From Pirellula sp. (GTDB taxonomy: Bacteria > Planctomycetota > Planctomycetia > Pirellulales > Pirellulaceae), in NCBI GenBank assembly GCA_021300155.1, contig JAJTID010000021.1, positions 1 through 64,000 on the forward strand: a DNA stretch of 64,000 nucleotides. The letters are read 5' to 3'. The notes beneath the pieces are model-generated. The model was not told the origin of the DNA. It was given only the letters and a program-made list of their open reading frames with translations, and ran no database searches. Shown here piece by piece: positions 8,987 to 18,142 of this stretch (position 1 is its first letter; each line of letters starts with the position of its first letter). The translations under genes were made by a program, and so were the position numbers.

Positions 8987-10575
8987 CCCGCTTTCCTCTT
9001 GATAGGGATAATAGCCGGTTCTTGGTGTTCGGACCGATCGTCGTTCTTCTCGTCTGCGTCGAGGCGTCTTCGAACCGGCTGTCGACCAAGATATCCATAA
9101 CGTTCCATTTGCGTTCCGAGTACAGCTACCGCTTCGGTCAAGCAAATAGCAGCATCATGAAAACGGTCGATGTCGGTAAGCTTTCTCAGAGTTGACTGAA
9201 GCGGCTCTTCCATCGATTTAACCAACTCCGACTGTTCAATCAACTGATGTAGCAACTCTGTTTGATTTGCATTTTCGCGTTGTTGAACCAACATCGCTTT
9301 CGATTGTTCTGAAATCGTGTGTTGCCACTCTTGAATACGGGTGTCGATAGAATCCACTTCACGCGCGTGCAAACTTGCGATTTTCTCGTGATGATCGAGC
9401 AATGATTTTTGTGTCGACTCTACAACTCGGGTCAATGCAAGCGATAACTCTTCACTCAACTGTACCGAAGTCTTTTCGTGATTGGTTGACCAAGTCGTCA
9501 TCTTTTCATGATGGTCCAACAATGACTTGTGAGTTGACTCTACAGCATTGGTCAAAACTTTGGCCAAGGTTTCACTCAACTGGGCAGAGGAATTCTCTTG
9601 AATGGCCAACCACCTAGACTCCGCGGTCTTCATCGATTGTTGCCAAAGCTCAGACTGCTTCTGGACCAAATGCTCCATCGAAAGCAGAATGCCTTCGCCA
9701 ACAACTTTCAGCGAGTCGCGAATATTCGACAAATCTGGCATCTCAGTTTTTTGGATCACACAAGAACTGATGAGATCCGATGTATGTCGATCAATCTCTC
9801 CAAGGAGTTTGACTTCCGATTTGTTGACAGCAAACTGAAAGAACATGACAGCCATCGTCAGAATCAATCCGATCGCAGTCGTATCAAATGCAACGTACAG
9901 TCCAGCAGTCAGACCATTCATTGCATCTTGCGAACCACTAGCCAACGCAGAAGCGTCCATTTGGCCCAATGTTTCGGAGATCCCCAGGACGGTCCCGAGA
10001 AAACCGAGCATTGGCATAGCCCAGGTGAGAATCCTCACCAACGCATAGCTGTCGTGCTGAAGATCCGCGTCGCGTTCAGCGGCGATTCGAATGTCCTCAT
10101 CCAATTGCTCCATCGACTGACGGCGGATTTGCGATGCCAGGATGTCCCGAATTCGTTGTCCGAACCAACTCTGAAATACCGCCGTGGACTGAGTCTTCCA
10201 AGCGGACTGAAGCCATTGTGTTTGCGTGTTTGGATCAGTGATCAATTCATCGTTGCGTGCAATCTTGATTTCATCAATTGCAGCCTTAGCCAGTCCCATC
10301 AAGCGAATCTGTCTAGAAGACTCGAGAAGCTTGTAGACCAAAGCGCAGAGTGAGATGAAGAACAACTCTACGGTTGCGTAAGCAACAGCGTGACACTTGG
10401 AGTATCTTTCCAAGAGGGGCAGTGAAACCGGACCATATTGCAAAAGTGCGTAGTAGCCAACGCAAAGCAACGTCCCCATCACCACCGACCAAAAGATCGG
10501 AGCTTGATAGTTTCCTAAAGGTTGTCGAAACTTCCTGAGCACTTTGTCTAACGCCCGCTTCTGCAATAATAGCAT
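8983..10575 (-). CDS. MotA/TolQ/ExbB-type proton channel protein with coiled-coil tail
   Basis: 530 residues. Hydrophobic helices lie at about 25-47 and 66-87. The two signature ExbB helices follow at about 180-205 (MPMLGFLGTVLGISETLG) and 220-250 (FDTTAIGLILTMAVMFFQF). GFLGTVLGI and TTAIGL are the hallmark channel motifs, including the threonine beside the ExbD aspartate. After residue 255 the protein carries a cytoplasmic helical tail of about 250 residues with a near-duplicated segment (VESTHKSLLDHHEK and VESTQKSLLDHHEK). Such a long tail is absent from ExbB but resembles ZorA-like and some planctomycete proteins. It is the first gene of the trio and overlaps the next by four bases. Confidence 0.8.
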   Translation of the reverse strand: MLLLQKRALDKVLRKFRQPLGNYQAPIFWSVVMGTLLCVGYYALLQYGPVSLPLLERYSKCHAVAYATVELFFISLCALVYKLLESSRQIRLMGLAKAAIDEIKIARNDELITDPNTQTQWLQSAWKTQSTAVFQSWFGQRIRDILASQIRRQSMEQLDEDIRIAAERDADLQHDSYALVRILTWAMPMLGFLGTVLGISETLGQMDASALASGSQDAMNGLTAGLYVAFDTTAIGLILTMAVMFFQFAVNKSEVKLLGEIDRHTSDLISSCVIQKTEMPDLSNIRDSLKVVGEGILLSMEHLVQKQSELWQQSMKTAESRWLAIQENSSAQLSETLAKVLTNAVESTHKSLLDHHEKMTTWSTNHEKTSVQLSEELSLALTRVVESTQKSLLDHHEKIASLHAREVDSIDTRIQEWQHTISEQSKAMLVQQRENANQTELLHQLIEQSELVKSMEEPLQSTLRKLTDIDRFHDAAICLTEAVAVLGTQMERYGYLGRQPVRRRLDADEKNDDRSEHQEPAIIPIKRKAG

Positions 10576-10933
10576 TGGATCGTGTTTGGATCTTCAGCTT
10601 GTAGCAACCTAAGGTGGTTGTATCAAGCGCAATACCCCAGGTGGTTCCATCGGCATTGATCGTTGCAATCGGTAATCAAAAAAAGAAGAAGAGCGCGAAA
10701 TAAAGAAAAAGCAAAGGTCTTTCGTTTATGCTTGCAATCACTTTCGACTAACCATTCGATGCTGCATCCCAATAAGGCAGCGCCGAAAAAGATCAAAGTA
10801 GGATGGAACCACTGTCCATCGCCATCAATGGTTCTTCCAAAATCCGAGAGCTCGGGACTGCGGTCCCAAGCTACGGTCGAGTCATGACTTATGTCGGCTT
10901 TGCCTAAGTAGAGAGTCCCGAACGGAGAAAGAA
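10576..10933. other. Intergenic region between the formylglycine-generating enzyme gene and the ExbB-like gene
   Basis: About 358 bases between two minus-strand genes. One minus-strand frame (10623-10964) stays open for 113 codons with two hydrophobic stretches (FHPTLIFFGAALLGCSIEWL). It lacks a start after the upstream stop and has no recognisable family, so I do not call it a gene. No RNA or repeat was recognised. Confidence 0.3.
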
Positions 10934-12154
10934 TCAGTCTGTTTGTTGAACGTCGCGGACACAACGAAAGCCGCAGTGATTGCTAGCAGTTCTGGCTTCT
11001 CCTTTTCCTCGGGTTCCGACTAAATACCGAGTGCAATACAGATCGCTACAGAGAAACGAGCCACCACGATGTACTCGCTTTTTCTGGTCCGGTTCCTGTG
11101 GATCGTAAGGGACATCGGGACCTTTGGGATTTCTCGCGACGACGCCTTTCGCTTTCAACTGCGCATAATAGTCAGCTCGATACCAATCACTGACCCACTC
11201 CCAGACGTTTCCTCCCATGTCATAGAGCCCATAGACGTTGGGTGCATATTGTTTGACGGGTGCAATCCCAACCCAGCCGTCAGTGCCTGAGTCGCCTCCT
11301 TCGACGGGAAACGCACCTTGGTAGATGTTTGCTTGATATCTATTGTTGGGCTTCAATTCGTTCCCCCAAGTGTACAACTCACCTGCTTTACCACCTCGGC
11401 TGGCAAACTCCCATTCGGCTTCCGTAGGCAGTCGTTTGTTGGCCCACTTGGCGTAGGCTTCTGCATCTTCATAGGCGATATGGATGACTGGATAGTTGTC
11501 TTTACCGTCTAGATTGGAATTTTCGCCCGTAGGATGTTTCCAGTTTGCACCGGGAACATAGCTCCACCATTGCAGATACTGGTCAAGGGCAACAGGGGAA
11601 TTTGTGGGTTTAAACACGGTGGACCCTGTAACCAAATTTTCCAGTGGAGCACCTGGAAACTCTTCTTGTGTCGGTTTGATTTCCGCAACGGTCACATATC
11701 CTGTTGCATCGACGAATTCCTTAAACTGTGCGTTTGTCACCTCGGTTTCATCCATCCAAAATGCATCGACATAAACACGATGAATTGGTCCTGCGTCCAA
11801 AGTCGTTCCCGGCAAACCGCACAATGACTCGTTGGCGGAATCACTTCCCATCGAAAACTCGCCACCCGGAATCCAGACCATTCCTTTCGGGACGTCACCG
11901 GACGGCTTAAGTTTGTTTGGAATGGTCGGACCGAATCCTACCAGCTTCGTATAGTCCTGAGGATTTGACTTCACCTGGGGCTCTGTGGTTGACGTTGTTG
12001 GCTTCGGGCCTTTCGTACCGGAGTCATTGCTGCCAGGTTGGATCGATGCATAGACTGCGAAACCAACGAAAGCAAAGATCGCACCCAAAAAAACCCAACC
12101 GGCTAACATGGTTGAAGGTGCGCTACCAGAGGTTGGATTTTTTGCTGCAGACAT
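10934..12154 (-). CDS. Membrane-anchored formylglycine-generating enzyme (sulfatase-modifying factor family)
   Basis: Start chosen at the ATG at 12154 (MSAAK), ten bases after the DAHP synthase stop with agagag in front; the longer open frame overlaps that gene. 406 residues. An N-terminal helix (about 17-38, AGWVFLGAIFAFVGFAVYA) anchors the enzyme. The FGE-sulfatase domain runs from GMVWIPGGEFSMGSD to GFRCVRD. The two catalytic cysteines of true FGEs are present as Cys369 and Cys374 in RGGSFLCSDLYC, with the same spacing as in human SUMF1. It should therefore oxidise sulfatase Cys to formylglycine, rather than being one of the many SUMF1-fold proteins without the cysteines. A plausible client lies at 47774-49144. 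Confidence 0.8.
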   Translation of the reverse strand: MSAAKNPTSGSAPSTMLAGWVFLGAIFAFVGFAVYASIQPGSNDSGTKGPKPTTSTTEPQVKSNPQDYTKLVGFGPTIPNKLKPSGDVPKGMVWIPGGEFSMGSDSANESLCGLPGTTLDAGPIHRVYVDAFWMDETEVTNAQFKEFVDATGYVTVAEIKPTQEEFPGAPLENLVTGSTVFKPTNSPVALDQYLQWWSYVPGANWKHPTGENSNLDGKDNYPVIHIAYEDAEAYAKWANKRLPTEAEWEFASRGGKAGELYTWGNELKPNNRYQANIYQGAFPVEGGDSGTDGWVGIAPVKQYAPNVYGLYDMGGNVWEWVSDWYRADYYAQLKAKGVVARNPKGPDVPYDPQEPDQKKRVHRGGSFLCSDLYCTRYLVGTRGKGEARTASNHCGFRCVRDVQQTD

Positions 12155-12164
12155 AGGAATCTCT

Positions 12165-13517
12165 CTAGAATCGCTGTTGTGAAAGTTGATTAGAGATCTC
12201 AAAGGCAATCTCTAACGCTTGTTCATAGTTTAATCGTGGATCGAGTTGGGTTTGATATGCGGACTCCAAATCTGATTCGGTTATTCCTCTCGATCCACCC
12301 ACGCATTCCGTAACGTTTTCGCCTGTGAGTTCTAAATGAGCCCCCCCCAACGCGGAGCCGCAAGCTCGATGGATTGCGAAGGATAGCTTTAGTTCGTCGA
12401 CAATATCATCGAATCTTCGCGTTTTGCGACCTACCGAAGTACTTACCGTATTTCCATGCATTGGATCGCAAACCCACAGAACGGGACGACGAGATTTTGT
12501 AACGGCTTCGATGAGTACAGGGAGTTGCGATTCGATCCTAGCTCGTCCCATGCGATGAATGAGAGTCACTTTGCCGGGTTTGTCGTCTGGATTAAGTTTA
12601 ATAAGGAGTTCTAGCAATTCTTCTGGATGAATTGCTCCACTGACCTTGACCGCCACGGGATTACGAATGCCTCGAAAGTACTCGACGTGAGCGCCGTTCA
12701 ATTGACGAGTACGCTCCCCAATCCACGGAAGATGCGTGCCCATGTTGTAATAACCGATTCCTCGAATACTCTCTCGTGTAAGTGCTGTTTCATAATCGAG
12801 GTGCAACGCTTCGTGCGAGGTAAAAAAATCAACTCGCTTCAACTCGGGAGTGGACTCGTGAAGGATCGTCTCCATGAATCGGATTGAATCACCCAGCGAT
12901 TTGACGAGCTCGCGGTATCGCATAGCGACCTCCCCTTTCGCCTCGTTGACGAACAGCAGGTTCCAATTCTCCGGATGGTGCAGGTCGGCGAATCCGCCTT
13001 CGCTGAGTGCACGGATAAAGTTCAACGTGAGAGCAGATCGCTCATAGCCGCGCAGCAAGTATTCAGGGGTGGGAATTCGCGATTGCTCGTTGAACTCGTA
13101 TCGATTGACGATATCACCTCGATAGCAGGGCAGTGTGATGCCATTCTGAGTTTCTGTTTCGCTAGATCTCGGCTTTGCATATTGCCCAGCCATTCGGCCG
13201 ATTCGGACAATCCGCTTTCTCGCGCCGAATACAATCGCTAAGCTCATCTGTAGCAAGAGTTTGAGTTTGCTCGCAATCGGCTCCGTTTGGCATTGATCAA
13301 AGGTTTCCGCGCAATCGCCTCCCTGAAGAATCCAGGCATTCCCTATCTGTGCTTCTGAGATCCGTTGCGTAAGATTGTCAATTTCCCAACTTGTTACCAG
13401 GGGAGGAAGCCGACGAAGCTGTCCAAGCACTGTATCGAGAGCCGACTGATCCGCATACGTGGGTTGTTGTGAAGCGGGAAAGTTCTTCCACGAAGTCGGT
13501 GACCAAGAATGCGACAT
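12165..13517 (-). CDS. Class II 3-deoxy-7-phosphoheptulonate (DAHP) synthase
   Basis: 450 residues, the usual size of plant-type (class II) DAHP synthases. It catalyses phosphoenolpyruvate plus erythrose-4-phosphate to DAHP, the first step of the shikimate pathway, in the cytoplasm. Diagnostic segments are the metal-binding cysteine in WILQGGDCAETF, the PEP site RIGRMAGQYAKPRS, YNMGTHLPWIGERTR, and the C-terminal DPMHGNT and GGAHLELTGENVTEC. The first residues (SWSPTSWKNFPASQQPTY) match the family opening. It is followed after ten bases by the formylglycine-generating enzyme gene. No other aromatic pathway gene is nearby. Confidence 0.95.
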   Translation of the reverse strand: MSHSWSPTSWKNFPASQQPTYADQSALDTVLGQLRRLPPLVTSWEIDNLTQRISEAQIGNAWILQGGDCAETFDQCQTEPIASKLKLLLQMSLAIVFGARKRIVRIGRMAGQYAKPRSSETETQNGITLPCYRGDIVNRYEFNEQSRIPTPEYLLRGYERSALTLNFIRALSEGGFADLHHPENWNLLFVNEAKGEVAMRYRELVKSLGDSIRFMETILHESTPELKRVDFFTSHEALHLDYETALTRESIRGIGYYNMGTHLPWIGERTRQLNGAHVEYFRGIRNPVAVKVSGAIHPEELLELLIKLNPDDKPGKVTLIHRMGRARIESQLPVLIEAVTKSRRPVLWVCDPMHGNTVSTSVGRKTRRFDDIVDELKLSFAIHRACGSALGGAHLELTGENVTECVGGSRGITESDLESAYQTQLDPRLNYEQALEIAFEISNQLSQQRF

Positions 13518-13787
13518 ACAAAAAGTGAAGATCGAAAGAGTGAGACGGCTCGTTTAACTTCGTCGATGGCGATAACGAAGCAGAGTTTAAGATAAACTCG
13601 TTCCAACAAGCTGGTGAGGTCAAATCGGTGCTACGCGCCAAATTCGCCATCATTGCTCCTGGTAAATGACAACATGGGTGTACTAAAGCTTGACAATTCG
13701 ACGCGACTGCCATAGATTCCCCACCGGCCAACTTTTTGCCGCAACTCGTTACGGCGATTCGAGATAACGTCAATTGACTGCTTCACT

Positions 13788-16700
13788 ATGAAAAACCTCC
13801 AAGAGATCGCGCGCCGCGTGCGCCGTCCTGAAGAACAACTTCGTTTCCCTTGTGAACTGCTACAGCAAGGGTACGAACCAAATTATCTGGCAAACTATAG
13901 GCCGGATGAACTCGCAAACTTCGATGAGCCAACTCTATCCAAGTTAAAGCGAATTCTGATGCAATTCGATGCGATCGAAAAGCACCGCGCGAAGATATTG
14001 GCTTCGCTCGAGAAAGAGTCGCTCACTGGCGAAACTATCAAAGAAGTCGTCAATCAAGCGAGCTCGATCGCGCAAATCGATACAACATTGCGACACGCGC
14101 GTGCTCGCAAAAATGCCAAGAGCATCGCAGAGAAATGTCCTGCCGCCCAAGTGCTGGGACAAACGATTCTCACCATGCAAGGCGAAACACCGGCTGACAT
14201 TCCTGCTTGGGTTTGCCAAGTCGCTGGTATTACACCCGACCAGGTTGACGATGTCCTATTGCAAACAAAGACATGGCTCACGCACATGCTTTGTGAGGAT
14301 CTTCGATTGATGAGCGAGTTGCAGCAGTATGTGTTGCGACGAGCTACCGTCTCTGTGAAGGTATTACCCGAACCTCCCAAAGGTAGCGATGCAGAAAAGA
14401 GACTCGATGCATCGGAAGATTCTTCGGTAGTCCCTGTCGAGTCGTTGACGCCTGCCGTTGCATCAAACGATACAACAACGCCTGTTCCGACACCGGAAAT
14501 CGCCAATGTATCCGGTGAATCGGTTGCGCAGGATTCGTCTACGGAAATCGCAGCCAGCGGTGATGCATCGAATGGTGTGGATAGCTCCGTCACGACTGAA
14601 ACCAATTTAGAAACGGAAACCAATTTAGAAATTGACGCGACCAAGGATGCGGAAGTCGCTCCGTTGATTGCTGAGTTCAATCAAGGCAAGAAAACTTCAA
14701 AGCCGATCAAGACGAAGAGCTTGTCTGAGAAACAGCTATCCCCGCGCCAAAGGCGTCGTCGATGGCTTCGAAGCATTCTCGAATCCTACGCTCGCCTAAA
14801 AAAACCGGTCGGCAACGTCACTCCTTATCAAATATTGATGCTGGCACGAGGACTCCGTTCGCAAATCATTCAGCTCAATTTTGATTACGACAAGAAGCCG
14901 CTGATTCAGTTGTGCCGTGACGCTCTTTGCCCAGGGCGCCATCCCTTGCATAGTTTCTTGATGGATGTTGCCGAGTCCGCGTTGACCAGCTTCTTGCTAC
15001 CGCGTGCACACCAGGACGTTCTGGCAATCCTGGAAGAGTATGCAAACGAAGAGCTGACAGAAGCAGCCGTTGCGCACCTGCACACTTCGTTATTGCAACG
15101 TCCTATCGTCGGCCATCGCATTTTGGTGATCGATTCGATTGGCCCGAAGATGGCGGCGGCGGCTATTGTTGATGCCGATGGCAAGGTGATCTTTACCGGT
15201 GAAATTCCATGCAATAGCAACCGAGCAGACATTGTCGCTCAAAACGTTGTCTTGCTAGGGCAATGGATCCATGAGCATCGCGTAACGCTGCTGTCTTTGT
15301 CCAATGGTCCCGCGCGTCGCTACTTGATTCAGCCTATCGCGGAACTGCTAAAGCAATCGAACGAAGGTTCCATTTTCTGGACGATGGTCGATCGAGCGGG
15401 TGCCGATGGATATTGCAATTCTCGTATCTGCTTGGCAGAGCTGCCGAACATTTCGCGACGTCACCGTGCCGCAGTTTGGCTGGCTCGTCGATTGCAGGAT
15501 CCTTTGAAGCAAGTGCTTAAAGTCGATCCTTCTCGTCTTCGATTGGGCTCGTACCAAAGAGAGCTTCCGCAAGCAGATCTTGAAATCGCACTCCGTGACG
15601 CTGTCTCCGCTGCTATCTCGACCTCGGGGCTGGATATTTTCCATTCGGAGCCCGAAGTCCTACAACGCGTTCCTGGCATGACACTGGCGGCAGCAAAGGC
15701 CGTTGTCGAAGGGTGCAGAAGTGAGAAGATTTCGAATCGCGAAACATTGCTTGCTGTGCTCAAAGAACATCTGAGTGAAATGCAAGCGAGACAAGCGATC
15801 GGCTTTTTGCGTGTATACGGAAGCACACAACCATTAGACGCAACATCGATTCATCCCGATGACTATCGGCTAGCCGAACGCTTGATCGAGCATGCAAAAC
15901 TGCCAGTTCCACCCGCATCGCCAGAGGGGTGGAGCAAACCGAACTTCAAAGCCCTCGCAGAAGTGAACGCGGCAGCAGAAGCAGCATTTGCAAAACAACA
16001 GTCCGAGTTCGGTGCTTCGCTGGACGAAATGCATAGCGATGAGATGCATTCGGAAGAAGAACAATCGGAATCCAGCCAGGATGGATCGCATGTGATAGCC
16101 GCTTCCGACGAGCAATCGGCAGCCGCTACTGAAGAAATCTCTGCAGCCCCCGTGGAGCCGTTTGGTGCCGAAAGTGCCACCGACGCCGAAGGCAGCAAAC
16201 CAATCGACAACAGTTCCGACACCGCACTGTCCGACGGAACGACCATCGAGGCTTCGGCAAATCTAGAAAACGCTCCAACAGAAACAACTTCGTCGGTTCC
16301 CGTGGCGGCTGTCAATCCACACATGCCTGTCATTCAAACGCAACCAAGTGTTCGCACGCCACTGTCGATTGATGTGGAACGGTTGGCCAGAAGCTGGCAA
16401 GTCGGACGCGAAAAGATGAAGAGAGTCGCGAACTGCTTGCAATTCCCATTTGCTGACGAACGTGAGTTCCAATTCCCGATTCCATTGGTTGGAAAGTTTC
16501 CACGGCTGGATACGATCCGTCCGGGGGATATGGTCCAAGCGTTGGTGGTTGGCGTGACCGACTTTGGCGTGTTTGCCGATTTAGGCCCGGATTGCGGGGG
16601 ATTGATTCACATCAGCCGACTCACCACGGACTACGTGGAGGACCCACACCAATATGTTCAAATGGGCGACCTCTTGACGGTTTGGGTGCTGCATGTGGAC

Positions 16701-17366
16701 GAAAAGAAAAAACGCGTCGCACTGACAGCCATTCCTCCCGGTACTCCAACGCGTCGTGATATGCAGTCTACTGAACAGGGAGAACAACGCGGCGATCGTC
16801 GAGGTGGAGGCGAAAGACGTCCGGACAACAGAAGCGAAAATCGTAACGACGGACGATCCGACAACCGCGCTCGACCAGCGAGAGCAGACTCAGGAGCACC
16901 TTCTCTGAATCGCTCTTCGGGTGATCGACCAAGCGGTGGCGATCGAGCCGATAACCGCGGGCCGTCCAAGTTTGCTGGAAATCAAGGTGGAAGACCCTCA
17001 AGCGGCGGACGAAATGATCGCGGACGCAACGACCGAGGCAGGAATGATCGTGGTCGAGGGCGTGACGAGGATCGCGACTCCGGTTCGAGAAGACCGACAC
17101 GCGTCGAGCCTCCAAAGCCAGTCACTCCACTCACCGAAGGAATGCAGCAAGGAAAAGAACCATTGCGTTCATTCTCCGATCTTATGCAGTTCATGAAGAA
17201 GAAACCGGAAACAGAAATCATTCCTGAAGGGAACTCTTCAAATAGCGGAGCAACCGGCGAAGAAGTTCGAGTGGAATCTCCACGGGCAGATCAACCATCT
17301 CCCGAGCGAAATGATTCCCCTATCGAATCCGAACCAAACAACACTCATAACGGGCCGTCAGCTTAA
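13788..17366 (+). CDS. Tex-like protein: YqgF/RuvC-like, helix-hairpin-helix and S1 domains plus RGG-like tail
   Basis: 1192 residues. An N-terminal helical part (about 1-215) and an acidic Thr/Ser-rich spacer come first. Then come a helical Tex-like region (about 325-440), a RuvC-like nuclease fold (about 445-600, starting ILVIDSIGPKMAAAAIVDADG), helix-hairpin-helix (VLQRVPGMTLAAAKAVVEG) and a second disordered acidic spacer. An S1 RNA-binding domain sits near 905-980 (GDMVQALVVGVTDFGVFADLG, IHISRL), and the tail is rich in Arg/Gly/Asp/Asn with repeats of NDRGR. Tex proteins bind nucleic acid and affect transcription and RNA fate. This one is about 400 residues longer than bacterial Tex because of the spacers and tail. 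Confidence 0.75.
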   Translation: MKNLQEIARRVRRPEEQLRFPCELLQQGYEPNYLANYRPDELANFDEPTLSKLKRILMQFDAIEKHRAKILASLEKESLTGETIKEVVNQASSIAQIDTTLRHARARKNAKSIAEKCPAAQVLGQTILTMQGETPADIPAWVCQVAGITPDQVDDVLLQTKTWLTHMLCEDLRLMSELQQYVLRRATVSVKVLPEPPKGSDAEKRLDASEDSSVVPVESLTPAVASNDTTTPVPTPEIANVSGESVAQDSSTEIAASGDASNGVDSSVTTETNLETETNLEIDATKDAEVAPLIAEFNQGKKTSKPIKTKSLSEKQLSPRQRRRRWLRSILESYARLKKPVGNVTPYQILMLARGLRSQIIQLNFDYDKKPLIQLCRDALCPGRHPLHSFLMDVAESALTSFLLPRAHQDVLAILEEYANEELTEAAVAHLHTSLLQRPIVGHRILVIDSIGPKMAAAAIVDADGKVIFTGEIPCNSNRADIVAQNVVLLGQWIHEHRVTLLSLSNGPARRYLIQPIAELLKQSNEGSIFWTMVDRAGADGYCNSRICLAELPNISRRHRAAVWLARRLQDPLKQVLKVDPSRLRLGSYQRELPQADLEIALRDAVSAAISTSGLDIFHSEPEVLQRVPGMTLAAAKAVVEGCRSEKISNRETLLAVLKEHLSEMQARQAIGFLRVYGSTQPLDATSIHPDDYRLAERLIEHAKLPVPPASPEGWSKPNFKALAEVNAAAEAAFAKQQSEFGASLDEMHSDEMHSEEEQSESSQDGSHVIAASDEQSAAATEEISAAPVEPFGAESATDAEGSKPIDNSSDTALSDGTTIEASANLENAPTETTSSVPVAAVNPHMPVIQTQPSVRTPLSIDVERLARSWQVGREKMKRVANCLQFPFADEREFQFPIPLVGKFPRLDTIRPGDMVQALVVGVTDFGVFADLGPDCGGLIHISRLTTDYVEDPHQYVQMGDLLTVWVLHVDEKKKRVALTAIPPGTPTRRDMQSTEQGEQRGDRRGGGERRPDNRSENRNDGRSDNRARPARADSGAPSLNRSSGDRPSGGDRADNRGPSKFAGNQGGRPSSGGRNDRGRNDRGRNDRGRGRDEDRDSGSRRPTRVEPPKPVTPLTEGMQQGKEPLRSFSDLMQFMKKKPETEIIPEGNSSNSGATGEEVRVESPRADQPSPERNDSPIESEPNNTHNGPSA
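14598..14633 (+). repeat. 18-bp in-frame tandem duplication in the Tex-like gene
   Basis: Units at 14598-14615 and 14616-14633 share gaaaccaatttagaaa and encode ETNLET then ETNLEI in the disordered spacer. The frame is kept, so this is a tolerated slippage event. Confidence 0.8.
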
Positions 17367-17378
17367 GCATCGGAAGCA

Positions 17379-17864
17379 ATGAGCAGTTTTGAAGATCGCC
17401 TCAAGCAGGCCGCCGCACGGGGCGCAAGCAAACAAAACCAGAACCTTACGGATGCTGAGCGAAAGAAAGCAGAAGCCGAGGAACTAAAGAGCTTGCACAG
17501 CAAGTACCGTTTGGTTTTGTCGGAAAGAATCGAGATCGTCGTCAAGAAAGTTGTCGATCTCTTTCCAGGCTTTCGATATCAAACGGTCTTCGGAGATGCA
17601 GGCTGGGGTGGCGCATGTATGCGCGATGACTTGGTTCTCCAGCGTGGAGTTCGCGAAAATCGATACAGCAGATTCGAAATGGCTGTTCGGCCGGTCAACG
17701 AATTCTTCGTCTTGGATCTGCAAGCGAAAGGAACCATCGCGAATCGCGAGCTCCTCACTCGAAACTTCTATCAACCACTAGCAGAGGTCGATCTCGAAAA
17801 GTTCAAAGAGTTGGTAGAACAATGGGCTCTCGTCTTTGCGGAACTCTATACCGCGAATCGTTAA
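17379..17864 (+). CDS. Hypothetical protein, small, with charged N-terminus
   Basis: 161 residues, 12 bases downstream of the Tex-like gene on the same strand with ggaag before the ATG, so probably co-transcribed. The first 45 residues are a charged helix rich in Ala/Lys/Glu (DAERKKAEAEELKSLH). The rest looks like a compact alpha/beta domain (VVDLFPGFRYQTVFGDAGWGGACMRDD, RFEMAVRPVNEFFVLDLQAKGTI) ending in a helix. There is no signal peptide or membrane segment. I do not recognise the family; the balanced composition and position support a real cytoplasmic protein. Confidence 0.65.
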   Translation: MSSFEDRLKQAAARGASKQNQNLTDAERKKAEAEELKSLHSKYRLVLSERIEIVVKKVVDLFPGFRYQTVFGDAGWGGACMRDDLVLQRGVRENRYSRFEMAVRPVNEFFVLDLQAKGTIANRELLTRNFYQPLAEVDLEKFKELVEQWALVFAELYTANR

Positions 17865-17910
17865 ATAGGGAAAAGTTCAACCTCGAGCACTGCCCAGATA
17901 AGATCTTTGG

Positions 17911-17976
17911 GTAGCGAAACTCGTCAAGAGTTTTGGTTTGTCTGGAAATCGCCGAAAGTCTTGACGACTTTCGCTA
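17911..17976. repeat. Pair of inverted hairpin repeats
   Basis: Copy 1 (17911-17936) reads gtagcgaaactcgtcaagag and onward. Copy 2 (17951-17976), read on the minus strand, is gtagcgaaagtcgtcaagac and onward. Each is itself a hairpin: aaactc/gagttt around gtcaa, and cgaaagtc/gactttcg around ttgac (eight perfect pairs at 17953-17960 and 17966-17973). Two copies in opposite orientation 15 bases apart is the usual arrangement of REP-type BIME elements. Confidence 0.7.
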
Positions 17977-18142
17977 CGTTCTAAAAACCATTATCCGACT
18001 ACGAAGATTTGAAGAAGCTAGCTCCAAAAGGGATTGCGAGACGGTTGCTGATTGGCGGTATGGGAGTTTGACACTCACGGTCTGCCGCCTAAACTAATGG
18101 TGCATTTCGCGACCGATCGGCTTCCCACCTTGGAACATTGAA

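Noticed and set aside
10623-10964. Minus-strand 113-codon frame with two hydrophobic stretches
   Set aside because: It overlaps the end of the formylglycine-generating enzyme gene, has no start or ribosome site behind that stop, and matches no family known to me.
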